Positions 8,988 to 17,881 of a stretch of DNA of 37,403 bases are shown here, one piece after another. How positions within the stretch are numbered: position 1 is the stretch's first letter; every line of letters begins with the position of its first letter. The translations under genes and the position numbers were made by a program. The DNA comes from an uncultured Pseudomonadota bacterium (GTDB lineage Bacteria; Myxococcota_A; UBA796; UBA9615): positions 1 to 37,403 of the forward strand of contig CALAGR010000172.1 in NCBI GenBank assembly GCA_937891735.1, given 5' to 3'. Under the pieces are notes generated by a model. The model worked only from the letters and a program-made list of their open reading frames with translations, was not told the DNA's origin and did not search any database.

Positions 8988-10522
8988 GCCGCGCCACCCT
9001 GGTCCTGCTGGCCTGTTTCGCCCTGTTCGCCGCCTCCTGTGATGGAGGATCAGACGCCCCCGCCGAGGCGGCCGCCGTCGAGCTGTACACCTGCGGCATG
9101 CACCCCGCGGTGGTCAACGAAGGCCCCGGCTCCTGCCCCATCTGCGGCATGGATCTGACCCCCATGGGCCGGACCGCCGGGGGGGCGAGCACCGCGCCCT
9201 CGGGCGAGCGCAAGATCAAGTACTGGGCCGCGCCCATGGACCCGACCTTCATCGCCGACAAGCCCGGCAAGTCGCCCATGGGCATGGACCTCGTGCCCGT
9301 CTACGAGGACGAGGCCCCCGCGTCGGGCTCCCTGGTCTCGGTGGATCCCATCGTCGTGCAGAACATGGGCGTGCGCATCGCGCCCGTGAAGAAGGGGCCG
9401 ATCTTCCGGCACGTGCGCACCCTGGGTGAGATCGAGGTGGCCGAGGACGAGATCTCCGTGGTGAACCTGCGCTACTCGGGCTGGATCGAGAAGATCCGCG
9501 TGGACGCGACCGGCGTCGAGGTGAAGCGCGGGCAGACGCTGTTCGAGATCTACTCGCCCGAGGTGGTGGCGGCCCAGGACGAGCTGCTGCTGAGCCTGCG
9601 CTCCGAGGGGGGCGACGGACCGCGGTCCCAGGGCGCGCGCACGCGGCTGCGCAACTGGGACGTGCCCCAGTCGGTCATCGACAAGGTCGTTCGGGAAGGC
9701 AAGTCCAGCCGGAGCATCCCCGTGCTCGCTCCCCGCTCGGGCTACGTGCTGCACAAGGCGGTCGTGGAGGGCGCGCGCATCAACGCGGGCACGGACCTGT
9801 ACCGGATCGGCGACCTCAAGAGCATCTGGGTGCGCACCGAGGTCTACGAGCAGGACGCCGCCTGGGTGAAGCAGGGCCAGAAGGCCTCGATGGAGCTCAC
9901 CTTCGCCGGCGGTCGGCAGATCGTGGGCATGGTCGAGTACGTCTACCCGACCCTGAACCGGGAGAGCCGCACCCTGACGGTGCGCCTGGAGTTCCCGAAC
10001 CCGGGCCTCGATCTCAAGCCCGGGATGTTCGCCACGGTGCTCATCGAGACGCGCCGCAGGGACGACGCCCTCATCATCCCCACCGAGGCGATCATCCACT
10101 CCGGCGAGCGGCAGCTGGTCTTCGTCTCCCAGGCCATCGGCCGCTACGAGCCCCGGGACATCGACACGGGCGTGGTCGGGGACCGCCACGTGACCGAGGT
10201 GCTCGACGGGCTGCGGGAGGGGGAGCGGGTCGTCCTGTCCGGCCAGTTCCTGCTCGACTCCGAGAGCCAGCTGCAGGAGGCGATCAACAAGCTCCTGGCG
10301 GCCCGGCTGCAGACCACCTCGGGGGACGAGCACGCGGGGCACGCGAAGGACACCCCCATCGAAGAGGGCATGTACACCTGCCCCATGCATCCGGAGATCA
10401 CGCAGAAGGGACCTGGGTCCTGCCCGATCTGCGGGATGTTCCTGGAGCCCATGCCCGCTGAAGCCATGCCCGCTGAAGCCATGCCCGCCACCGAGGCGAC
10501 CCGGCCTGCGGTGACGCCGTGA
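8984..10522 (+). CDS. cusB: Metal-efflux membrane fusion protein CusB with three HMBDs
   Basis: Periplasmic adaptor of the CusCBA pump, 512 residues, predicted lipoprotein (lipobox FAASC, Cys19). Two HMBD-like modules open the mature protein: residues 34-61 (LYTCGMHPAVV ... CPICGMDL) and about 78-105 (KYWAAPMDPTF ... KSPMGMDLVPVYE), the second lacking Cys but keeping the Met residues. The central part is the usual fusion-protein fold: barrel-sandwich hybrid (SGWIEKIRVDATGVEVKRGQ and APRSGYVLHKAVVEG), helical hairpin and beta-barrel (YVYPTLNRESRTLTVRLEF). A third, canonical HMBD sits at the C-terminus (about 463-491), followed by tandem MPAEA repeats. It should hand Cu(I)/Ag(I) to CusA. It overlaps cusC and cusA by 4 bases each (ATGA, GTGA), implying translational coupling. 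Confidence 0.94.
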   Translation: MSRATLVLLACFALFAASCDGGSDAPAEAAAVELYTCGMHPAVVNEGPGSCPICGMDLTPMGRTAGGASTAPSGERKIKYWAAPMDPTFIADKPGKSPMGMDLVPVYEDEAPASGSLVSVDPIVVQNMGVRIAPVKKGPIFRHVRTLGEIEVAEDEISVVNLRYSGWIEKIRVDATGVEVKRGQTLFEIYSPEVVAAQDELLLSLRSEGGDGPRSQGARTRLRNWDVPQSVIDKVVREGKSSRSIPVLAPRSGYVLHKAVVEGARINAGTDLYRIGDLKSIWVRTEVYEQDAAWVKQGQKASMELTFAGGRQIVGMVEYVYPTLNRESRTLTVRLEFPNPGLDLKPGMFATVLIETRRRDDALIIPTEAIIHSGERQLVFVSQAIGRYEPRDIDTGVVGDRHVTEVLDGLREGERVVLSGQFLLDSESQLQEAINKLLAARLQTTSGDEHAGHAKDTPIEEGMYTCPMHPEITQKGPGSCPICGMFLEPMPAEAMPAEAMPATEATRPAVTP

Positions 10523-13500
10523 TCGAGCGCCTCATCGACTGGAGCGTGAACAACCGGTTCATGGTGCTCCTGCTGACGGGCCTGCTCGTCGTGGCAGGCA
10601 TCTGGGCGGTGGTCACGACCCCCGTGGACGCCATCCCGGATCTCTCCGACGTGCAGGTGATCGTGTTCACCGAGTACCCCGGCCAGGGCCCGGAGGTGGT
10701 CGAGGACCAGGTCACCTACCCCCTGACGACCTCGATGCTGTCGGTGCCGTTCGCCAAGACCGTGCGGGGCTACAGCTTCTTCGGCTTCTCGATGGTCTAC
10801 GTGATCTTCGAGGAGGGCACGGATCTGTACTGGGCCCGCAGCCGGGTGCTGGAGTACCTCAACTTCGTGCAGTCGCGGCTGCCCGACGGCGTCAGCCCGC
10901 AGCTGGGGCCCGACGCCACCGGCGTGGGCTGGGTCTACATGTACTCCCTGTCCGACTTCGGACCTCGGGCCCAGATCCTGCGCCAGCGCCACGACACCGA
11001 CGGCGACGGCGTGCTCAGCGACGCCGAGCTGCCCAACCCCACGCTGAAGCGCGGCAAGGCCGGCGCCCTCGTCTACAAGCAGGCCCAGCTCGAGGAGCTC
11101 TTCGGCGCCCCACCCCCCGAGCTGTTCCCGAACCTGGACAACGCCGCCGCGCGCAGCTGGAGCGAGGACAGCGTGCGCTACCTGGTGGACGGCTTCGACC
11201 GGGACGGCGACAAGGCGATCTCCGCCGCAGAGCTGCGGCGGGCGGTGGACTTCGGCGGCCTCGATCTGGCCCAGCTGCGCTCGATCCAGGACTGGTTCCT
11301 GCGCTTCGAGCTGATGTCGCTGCCCGGCGTGGCCGAGGTGGCGGCGGTGGGCGGCCACGTGCGCCAGTACCAGGTGGAGGTCGATCCCGAGCGCCTGCGG
11401 GCCTACGGGATCCCCCTGGGCAAGGTCCGCACGGCGATCCAGCGCAGCAACCAGGACGTGGGCGGCCGCCTCATCGAGATGGGCGAGACCGAGTTCATGG
11501 TGCGCGGCAAGGGCTACATCGCGAGCATCGACGACCTGGAGTCGGTGCCCATCGGCGTAGACAGATCGACCCACACCCCGATCCTGCTCAAGCAGGTGGC
11601 CCGCATCCAGATCGGCCCCGAGATCCGTCGGGGCGTGGTGGACATGAACGGGCAGGGCGAGGTCGTCACGGGCGTCATCGTCATGCGCTTCGGCGAGAAC
11701 GCCCTCGCGGTGGCCGACGTGGTCAAGGAGCGCCTCGATGAGCTCAAGACGGGGCTGCCCGAGGGCGTGGAGATCCACACGTCCTACGACCGCTCCAGCC
11801 TGATCCAGCGGGCGATCAAGGTCCTGGAACGCAAGATCGTCGAGGAACTCATCGTCGTCACGTTGATCTGCCTGATCTTCCTGTTCCACGTGCGCTCGGC
11901 GCTGGTGGCGGTCTTCACCCTGCCGGTGGGGATCCTCGCGTCGTTCCTGGGCATGCGGCTGCTCGGCCTGAACGCCAACATCATGAGCCTGGGGGGCATC
12001 GCCATCGCCATCGGGGTGATGGTCGACGCGTCGATCGTGCTGGTGGAGAACCTGCACAAACACAAGGAGAGACACCCCGAACGCTCCCAACTGGAGCTCG
12101 TCTCCGGCTCGGCCCGGGAGGTCGGGCCGGCGCTCTTCTACTCGCTCCTGATCGTGGCGGTCAGCTTCCTGCCGGTGTTCACGCTGCAGGCCCAGGAAGG
12201 GCGGATGTTCCGGCCCCTGGCCTACACCAAGACGTTCGCCATGGGCGCCAGCTCGCTGCTCGCCGTCACCATCATCCCGGTCCTTCTCTACTACTTCGTG
12301 CGGGGTGGGATCCGGCCCGAGGCGGCCAACCCGATCACCCGGGTGCTGATGGCGGCGTACCGCCCGCTGATCCGTGGCGTCCTGCGTGTCCCGAAGACCG
12401 TCGTCGCCCTGTCGATCCTGCTGGGCACCCTGGCTCTGTGGCCCCTGTCCCAGCTGGGCTCAGAGTTCATGCCGCCCCTGAACGAGGGCGACCTGCTCTA
12501 CATGCCCACGACCCCGCCGGGGATCTCGATCACGAAGGCGAAGGAGCTGCTCCAGCAGACCGACCGCATCATCGCCACGCACCCCCAGGTGGCCCACGTC
12601 CTGGGCAAGGCAGGCCGGGCCGGGACCGCGACGGATCCGGCGCCCCTGTCGATGTTCGAGACGACCATCATCCTGACGGACACGGACACGTGGCCCAAGG
12701 GCAAGGTCATCGAGGACGTCATCGCCGAGCTCGACGCGATGGTGCAGTTCCCGGGGCTCACCAACGCCTGGACCATGCCCATCAAGACGCGCCTGGACAT
12801 GCTCGCCACCGGGATCAAGACGCCCGTCGGAATCAAGCTCATGGGGGACGATCTGAACGTCCTGTCCGAGCTCGGCCAGAAGATCGAGGCGGTGATGACC
12901 GAGCTGCCCGACACGCTGTCGGTCTACTCCGAGCGGGTCGTGGGCGGCAACTTCGTGGACATCGACATCAACCGGAAGGAGGCCGCGCGCTACGGCCTCA
13001 CCGTCGGCGACATCCAGGACGTCGTGAAGACCGCCCTGGGCGGCATGAACGTGACCTGGACCGTCGAGGGCCTGGAGCGGTACCCCGTCAACCTGCGCTT
13101 CCCCCGGGAGCTGAGGGACGATCTCGACAAGCTCGGCAGCGTGGCGGTGCCCACCCCCATGGGACACACCGTGCCGCTGCGGGCGGTCGCCGATCTGTCG
13201 GTGGTCAAGGGTCCGCCGGCGGTCAAGAGCGAGAACGCCCGGCGTACGGCGTGGATCTACGTCGACCTCAAGACGAGCGACGTGGGCGGCTACGTCAGGG
13301 CCGCGAAGAAGGCCGTGGAGGCCCAGGTCAGCCTGCCGCCGGGCGTGTCGATCAAGTGGTCCGGCCAGTTCGAGTACATGGAGCGGGCCAATGAGCGCCT
13401 GATGGTCGTGGTGCCGCTGACCCTGGTCATCATCTTCCTGCTGCTGTTCGTGCACTTCGGGAACCTGCCCGAGACGCTGATCGTGCTCGGCACGCTGCCC

Positions 13501-13926
13501 TTCGCGCTGATCGGCGGGATCTGGCTCCTCTGGCTGGCGGGCTTCAACCTCAGCATCGCGGTGGGCGTCGGCTTCATCGCGCTGGCGGGGCTCGCGGCCG
13601 AGACGGGCGTCGTGATGATCGTGTACCTGGATGAGACCTGGGATCGCTGGACCGCCGAAGGACGCCTGAACACGCTCCTGGATCTGAAGAACGTCACGAT
13701 CGAGGGCGCGGTGGATCGGGTGCGGCCCAAGGTCATGACGGTGGCCACGACGGTCATCGGGCTGCTGCCGGTGATGCTCGGCACCGAGACGGGCACGCGG
13801 GTGATGAAGCGCATCGCTGCGCCGATGGTCGGCGGGCTGCTGACCTCCACGGTGCTGACCCTGCTCATCGTGCCGGCGGTGTGGTTCCTGTGGCGCAAGA
13901 CCCAGCTGGATGAGGAGTCGGCGTGA
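10519..13926 (+). CDS. cusA: Cu(I)/Ag(I) RND efflux pump CusA with EF-hand insertion
   Basis: Inner-membrane proton-driven pump of the heavy-metal RND family, 1135 residues against ~1047 for E. coli CusA. Start GTG overlaps the cusB stop. The family features are intact: PVDAIPDLSDVQV near the N-terminus, the helix-4 motif NIMSLGGIAIAIGVMVDASIV, and C-terminal GFIALAGLAAETGVVM. The three copper-binding methionines are at 662 (LLYM), 712 (APLSM) and 761 (TRLDM); their spacing (50 and 49) equals that of E. coli Met573/623/672, which supports Cu(I)/Ag(I) specificity rather than Zn/Co. The extra ~89 residues lie in the first periplasmic loop (about 150-255) and contain two EF-hand loops: 159-170 (DTDGDGVLSDAE) and 227-238 (DRDGDKAISAAE). 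The pump sequence resumes at QLRSIQDWFLRFEL. The insertion is unusual and may bind Ca2+. Confidence 0.96.
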   Translation: MIERLIDWSVNNRFMVLLLTGLLVVAGIWAVVTTPVDAIPDLSDVQVIVFTEYPGQGPEVVEDQVTYPLTTSMLSVPFAKTVRGYSFFGFSMVYVIFEEGTDLYWARSRVLEYLNFVQSRLPDGVSPQLGPDATGVGWVYMYSLSDFGPRAQILRQRHDTDGDGVLSDAELPNPTLKRGKAGALVYKQAQLEELFGAPPPELFPNLDNAAARSWSEDSVRYLVDGFDRDGDKAISAAELRRAVDFGGLDLAQLRSIQDWFLRFELMSLPGVAEVAAVGGHVRQYQVEVDPERLRAYGIPLGKVRTAIQRSNQDVGGRLIEMGETEFMVRGKGYIASIDDLESVPIGVDRSTHTPILLKQVARIQIGPEIRRGVVDMNGQGEVVTGVIVMRFGENALAVADVVKERLDELKTGLPEGVEIHTSYDRSSLIQRAIKVLERKIVEELIVVTLICLIFLFHVRSALVAVFTLPVGILASFLGMRLLGLNANIMSLGGIAIAIGVMVDASIVLVENLHKHKERHPERSQLELVSGSAREVGPALFYSLLIVAVSFLPVFTLQAQEGRMFRPLAYTKTFAMGASSLLAVTIIPVLLYYFVRGGIRPEAANPITRVLMAAYRPLIRGVLRVPKTVVALSILLGTLALWPLSQLGSEFMPPLNEGDLLYMPTTPPGISITKAKELLQQTDRIIATHPQVAHVLGKAGRAGTATDPAPLSMFETTIILTDTDTWPKGKVIEDVIAELDAMVQFPGLTNAWTMPIKTRLDMLATGIKTPVGIKLMGDDLNVLSELGQKIEAVMTELPDTLSVYSERVVGGNFVDIDINRKEAARYGLTVGDIQDVVKTALGGMNVTWTVEGLERYPVNLRFPRELRDDLDKLGSVAVPTPMGHTVPLRAVADLSVVKGPPAVKSENARRTAWIYVDLKTSDVGGYVRAAKKAVEAQVSLPPGVSIKWSGQFEYMERANERLMVVVPLTLVIIFLLLFVHFGNLPETLIVLGTLPFALIGGIWLLWLAGFNLSIAVGVGFIALAGLAAETGVVMIVYLDETWDRWTAEGRLNTLLDLKNVTIEGAVDRVRPKVMTVATTVIGLLPVMLGTETGTRVMKRIAAPMVGGLLTSTVLTLLIVPAVWFLWRKTQLDEESA

Positions 13927-14999
13927 CCGCGACCTCGGCGGGTCGGACCCGGGCGGCGCTCATCATCGCGGTGATCGCCGCGCTCACGGCGCTGCACTAC
14001 ACCGCCGGCCACGAGACGGGCGCTTCTCCGCACCAGCTGGTCCGGCGGCTGTACTACTTCCCGATCCTGGCCGCGGCCTGGGGCTGGGGCGCGCGCGGGG
14101 GCGCGGGGGCGGCGGCGCTGGTGATCGCGGTCTACCTGCCCCACGCGTTCGGGCTGTTCGGGGTGCACGCGGACCCGGCGTCCTCCATCGACAAAGTCGC
14201 GGAGATCCTGCTGTACGGAGGCATCGGGGCGCTGGTGGGCCTCTTCGTGGATCGGGAGCGGGCGATCTCGGAGGAGCTGCGCCGGTCCCAGGACGTGCTC
14301 GTGCAGGCGGAGCACCAGGCGGCGATGGGGTTCCTGACCGCGGGCCTCGCCCATGAGATCCGCAACCCCCTCGGGGCGATCCGAGGGGCCGCGGAGATCC
14401 TGCGGGAGCAGCACGAAGACGGGCCGAGCAGGCGCGTCGCCCAGGTGCTGGTGCGGGAGACGGAGCGGCTCAACGGCGTGCTCACCCGGTTCCTGCGCTT
14501 CGCCGGCTCGGAGCCCAGCGGCCGGGAGGCGGCGAACTTGTCCGACGTGGCCGCCGACGTCGTGGAGCTCGTGACCGCCGAGGCGGCGCAGCGGGGGATC
14601 GAGCTGAGCCATGTGCGCTGCTCGGCCACGCCCACCGCGTTGCTCGACTCCGCGCGGCTGCGTCAGGTGCTGCTCAACCTCGTGCTCAACGCGATGCAGG
14701 TGCAGCCCGAGGGGGGCTCGGTCCGGGTGCTCACCGGGGTGGACTCGGGCGGCGGTGCGCGCCCCTTGTTCGTGCGGGTGCAAGACGCGGGACCGGGGGT
14801 GCCGGCCGCAGATCGGGGCGCCGTGTTCCACCCCTACTTCTCGACCCGCGCCGGCGGCACGGGGCTGGGGCTGGCCATCAGTCGCCGGGTGGTGTCGGAG
14901 CACGGGGGAACGCTCACGATCGAAGAGACCAGCCTGGGGGGAGCCTGCTTCGCGCTCCGGCTGCCCCTGGACCGCGGGACCGCGGGAGGAGACACCTGA
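13923..14999 (+). CDS. Membrane sensor histidine kinase (NtrB/ZraS type)
   Basis: Two-component sensor of 358 residues encoded in the cus operon. The first ~115 residues contain four hydrophobic segments with very short loops (HYTAGHETGASPHQL and YYFPILAAAWGWGARGG), so sensing is probably within or close to the membrane and not by a large periplasmic domain. A coiled linker (DRERAISEELRRSQDVLVQAEHQAA) leads to the phosphoacceptor HisKA domain with GLAHEIRNPLGAIRGAAEIL, His144, and then an ATPase domain with the N box NLVLNAMQ, G1 DAGPGVP, F box FHPYFST and G2 GTGLGLAI. Start GTG overlaps the cusA stop (GTGA), and the stop shares one base with the start of the response regulator. The likely signal is copper or silver in the periplasm or membrane; this is inferred from the operon. 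Confidence 0.93.
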   Translation: MTATSAGRTRAALIIAVIAALTALHYTAGHETGASPHQLVRRLYYFPILAAAWGWGARGGAGAAALVIAVYLPHAFGLFGVHADPASSIDKVAEILLYGGIGALVGLFVDRERAISEELRRSQDVLVQAEHQAAMGFLTAGLAHEIRNPLGAIRGAAEILREQHEDGPSRRVAQVLVRETERLNGVLTRFLRFAGSEPSGREAANLSDVAADVVELVTAEAAQRGIELSHVRCSATPTALLDSARLRQVLLNLVLNAMQVQPEGGSVRVLTGVDSGGGARPLFVRVQDAGPGVPAADRGAVFHPYFSTRAGGTGLGLAISRRVVSEHGGTLTIEETSLGGACFALRLPLDRGTAGGDT

Positions 15000-16426
15000 T
15001 GCGAGCACCAGAAACGGTCCACGTCCTGCTGGTGGACGACGACGAAGGCCTTCGGGAGATCACCGCGCTTCAGCTGCAGGGAGCGGGCTTCCGCGTGACC
15101 GCCTGCCCCGGGGGCGCCGAGGGGATCGCCGCCTTCGAGCAGGGGAGCGCCGACGTGGTCCTGACGGATCTGAAGATGCCGGAGATCGACGGCATGCAGG
15201 TGCTGCGCACGATCCGCCGGCTGGATCCGTCGGTGCCGGTGATCGTGCTGACGGCCTTCGGATCGGTGGACACCGCCGTGGCCGCGATGCAGGCCGGAGC
15301 GCACGACTACGTGACCAAGCCGGCGACTCGGGAGGCGCTGCTGCTCAAGGTGAGGCGCGCCGCCGAGCACCGCCGGGTGCTCCGGGAGAACGTGCACCTG
15401 CGCTCCCAGGTGCAAGCCAGCGGCAAGCGCCCGATGCTGGTGGTGTCCAAGGCCATGGAGCGCCTGATGGAGCAGGTGAGGCGGGTCGCCGGCGCGGATC
15501 TGCCGGTGCTCCTGCAGGGCGAGAGCGGCACGGGCAAGGAGCTCGTGGCCCGGGAGCTGCACCGCCTGTCCGACCGGGCCTCGGGGCCCTTCGTCGCCGT
15601 CAACTGCGCGGCGATCCCCTCAGAGCTCCTGGAGGCGGAGCTGTTCGGACACGTCAAGGGGGCGTTCACCGGCGCGAATCGGTCCCGGGAGGGTCGGTTT
15701 CGAGCCGCGGAGGGCGGAACGCTGCTGCTCGACGAGATCGGCGACCTGCCCACGGGGCTGCAGCCCAAGCTGCTGCGGGTGCTTCAGGAGCGCGTGGTGG
15801 AGCCGGTCGGCGCCGAGCGGGGGATCCCCGTGGACGTGCGCATCATCGCGGCGACCCACCGGGACCTGGGCGCGCTCGTTCGGGAGGGTGGCTTCCGGGA
15901 GGATCTGTACTACCGCCTGGCGGTGCTGCCCCTGCGGGTGCCCCCCCTCCGGGAGCGGCGGGACGCGATCGTGCCGCTGTTCGAGCTGTTCCTGACCGCC
16001 CAGGCCCGGGCGGGCGGGCGCACCCTGAGCCTGTCGAAGGAGGCGGCGGCGGAGATCGAAGGTCGCCCATGGCCAGGGAACGTGCGCGAGCTCGAGAACG
16101 TGGGACGCCGGGTGGCGCTGCTGGCCCCGGGCCCGGTGGTCGAGCGGGACGATCTCCCGCCGGCGGACGCGGGCCCGGAACCCGAGCAGGGGCGCGGCGG
16201 CGAGCGGGTGCTGCGCGTCGGGTTGGAGTCCGACCCCTGGGAGATCCAGCTGCCCCGCGGAGGGTTGCCGCTGCCGGAGCTGGAGCAGCGGATCGTGGAG
16301 GAGGCGATCCGGGTGCACGCCGGCAACAAGAGCGCCGCGGCCCGGTTCCTCGGGATCCCGCGGCACGTTTTGCTGTACCGAATCGAAAAGTATGGGATCG
16401 ATCCGGACGCGGTCGGCTCGCCCTGA
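14999..16426 (+). CDS. Sigma-54-dependent response regulator (NtrC family)
   Basis: 475-residue transcriptional activator. Receiver domain at residues 7-118 with the acidic pocket DDD (13-15) and phosphoacceptor Asp57 (VVLTDLKMPEIDG), and conserved Lys in VTKPA. AAA+ domain at about 140-370 with Walker A GESGTGKE, the sigma-54-contacting loop GAFTGA (221-226), Walker B TLLLDEIGDLP and the arginine-finger region. A FIS-type helix-turn-helix ends the protein (NKSAAARFLGIPRHVLLYRIEKYG). With the upstream histidine kinase it forms the cognate pair, and the sigma-54 promoter and palindrome in front of cusC are its obvious targets, suggesting positive autoregulation of the whole operon. The ATG at 14999 overlaps the kinase stop (TGATG). 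Confidence 0.95.
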   Translation: MRAPETVHVLLVDDDEGLREITALQLQGAGFRVTACPGGAEGIAAFEQGSADVVLTDLKMPEIDGMQVLRTIRRLDPSVPVIVLTAFGSVDTAVAAMQAGAHDYVTKPATREALLLKVRRAAEHRRVLRENVHLRSQVQASGKRPMLVVSKAMERLMEQVRRVAGADLPVLLQGESGTGKELVARELHRLSDRASGPFVAVNCAAIPSELLEAELFGHVKGAFTGANRSREGRFRAAEGGTLLLDEIGDLPTGLQPKLLRVLQERVVEPVGAERGIPVDVRIIAATHRDLGALVREGGFREDLYYRLAVLPLRVPPLRERRDAIVPLFELFLTAQARAGGRTLSLSKEAAAEIEGRPWPGNVRELENVGRRVALLAPGPVVERDDLPPADAGPEPEQGRGGERVLRVGLESDPWEIQLPRGGLPLPELEQRIVEEAIRVHAGNKSAAARFLGIPRHVLLYRIEKYGIDPDAVGSP

Positions 16427-16455
16427 CCGGTCCCCCTGTTCCCCCTGGAGTCTTC

Positions 16456-17862
16456 ATGCGTCGTCTGTTCGCCCTCATCGCCCTCCTTCCCGCCTGCGTG
16501 GCCGCGCCCGACGCGCCCGTCGGACGGCCCGAGGTGCTGGGGCCCGAGGCGCTGCCGGATCTGGACCCCGCCGACGACGTGGTCGAGTACGCGTTGGAGG
16601 CCGAGCGGGAGCCCGTGGAGCTGCTCCCCGGCGTGACCACGGGCATGTGGACCTACAACAAGATGAGCCCGGGCCCGCTCCTGCAGGCGAACGTCGGCGA
16701 TCTCGTACGCGTGCACTTCACCAACAACCTCGACGAGCCCACCACGGTGCACTGGCACGGCATGCGGATCCCCGCGGCCATGGACGGCGTGGTGCACGGA
16801 TCCGTCGTCGCGGTGGAGCCCGGCGAGACGTTCACCTACGAGTTCATCGCGCCCGAGGCCGGGACCTTCTGGTACCACCCCCACGTCCGCGCCGCGTACC
16901 AGGTGGAGGCGGGGCTGTACGGGACCTTCGTGGTACACGAGCCCGAGGCACTGCGGCCCGACGTGGACCAGGACCGCCTGTTCGTCCTCGACGACATCCG
17001 CCTGGACGACGACGGGTCCATCTCGCCCCACTCCACCAGCGGCATGGACGTCATGATGGGCCGCGCCGGCAACGTCCTGCTCGTCAACGGCTCGTCGGAG
17101 GCCCCCCGCGTGGACATGGTCCCGGGCAGCGTCGAGCGCTGGCGCCTCGTGAACACCGCAAACGCGCGCACGATGAAGCTGCGCTTCCCCCGCCTGCAGG
17201 TGCGTGAGATCGGTGGGGATGGCGGCCTGTGGCCCCAGGACTGGACGCGCACCATCGACGAGCTCGTCCTGCCGGTAGGCGCGCGCGCGGAGCTGGAGGT
17301 GCGGCTCGCGCCGGGTGAGGACCACGGGGATCTCACCCAGGTGGTTCTTGTGTCCAACGGCAACGGGGGGGCCATGGAGGACGAGGTCCAGGGGGTCCGC
17401 GTGCGCGCGCCGTCCCAGACCCTGGAGCCCCGCGGAGCCGCCGGGTACACCGCGGACCCCGTGGTCGTGATGCCGGACGCCGATCTCGACTCGCCTGCGA
17501 CGCACTCCATCGCGTTTGGTGGGTACACCGACAACGGGCAGACCATCCTGACCATGAACGGGTTGGCCTGGCCGGACTTCGAGGACTGGTCGGTGCAGCG
17601 GGGCGAGCTGGTGGTGTTCGACGTCACCAACGAGCTCATGATGGAGCACCCCTTCCACCTGCACGGGCAGTGGTTCTCCGTGCTGAGCAGGGACGGCGAC
17701 GAGGCCCCCGAGCTGGGCCTTCGGGACACGGTGCTCGTGGGCGGGAACGAGACGGTCCGCGTGGCCAGCACCTTCGACAACCCGGGCATGTGGATGGTGC
17801 ACTGCCACATCCTGGAGCACGCCGAGGCGGGGATGATGTCGATGGTCGAGGTGGTGGAGTAG
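16456..17862 (+). CDS. Multicopper oxidase, lipoprotein form
   Basis: Predicted periplasmic laccase-like oxidase of 468 residues, probably converting Cu(I) to the less toxic Cu(II). The signal peptide ends in LLPAC (Cys14), so it is likely a lipoprotein. All four copper-ligand motifs are in order: TVHWHGMRIP, FWYHPHVRA, HPFHLHG and HCHILEHAEAGMM, which supply the type 1, 2 and 3 sites with a Met axial ligand at the last. Three cupredoxin domains fit the length. The ATG at 16456 has TGGAG 5 bases upstream and starts 29 bases after the response-regulator stop, so it is the last gene of the cus operon. Its role in copper detoxification (CueO/CopA-like) is inferred from family and operon; substrate is unknown. 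Confidence 0.93.
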   Translation: MRRLFALIALLPACVAAPDAPVGRPEVLGPEALPDLDPADDVVEYALEAEREPVELLPGVTTGMWTYNKMSPGPLLQANVGDLVRVHFTNNLDEPTTVHWHGMRIPAAMDGVVHGSVVAVEPGETFTYEFIAPEAGTFWYHPHVRAAYQVEAGLYGTFVVHEPEALRPDVDQDRLFVLDDIRLDDDGSISPHSTSGMDVMMGRAGNVLLVNGSSEAPRVDMVPGSVERWRLVNTANARTMKLRFPRLQVREIGGDGGLWPQDWTRTIDELVLPVGARAELEVRLAPGEDHGDLTQVVLVSNGNGGAMEDEVQGVRVRAPSQTLEPRGAAGYTADPVVVMPDADLDSPATHSIAFGGYTDNGQTILTMNGLAWPDFEDWSVQRGELVVFDVTNELMMEHPFHLHGQWFSVLSRDGDEAPELGLRDTVLVGGNETVRVASTFDNPGMWMVHCHILEHAEAGMMSMVEVVE

Positions 17863-17881
17863 CGAGCCCGCGCGCAGCCCG

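Noticed and set aside
10144-12090. Long antisense open frame (648 codons) opposite cusB/cusA
   Set aside because: Low-complexity His/Asp/Gln-rich composition with no domain; a by-product of high-GC codon use on the other strand.
14611-17862. One 1083-residue reading frame running from inside the kinase gene to the end of the oxidase
   Set aside because: The first ~615 codons overlap the kinase and response regulator in another frame, are Arg/Pro-rich and show no domain; only the part from 16456 is the real multicopper oxidase.
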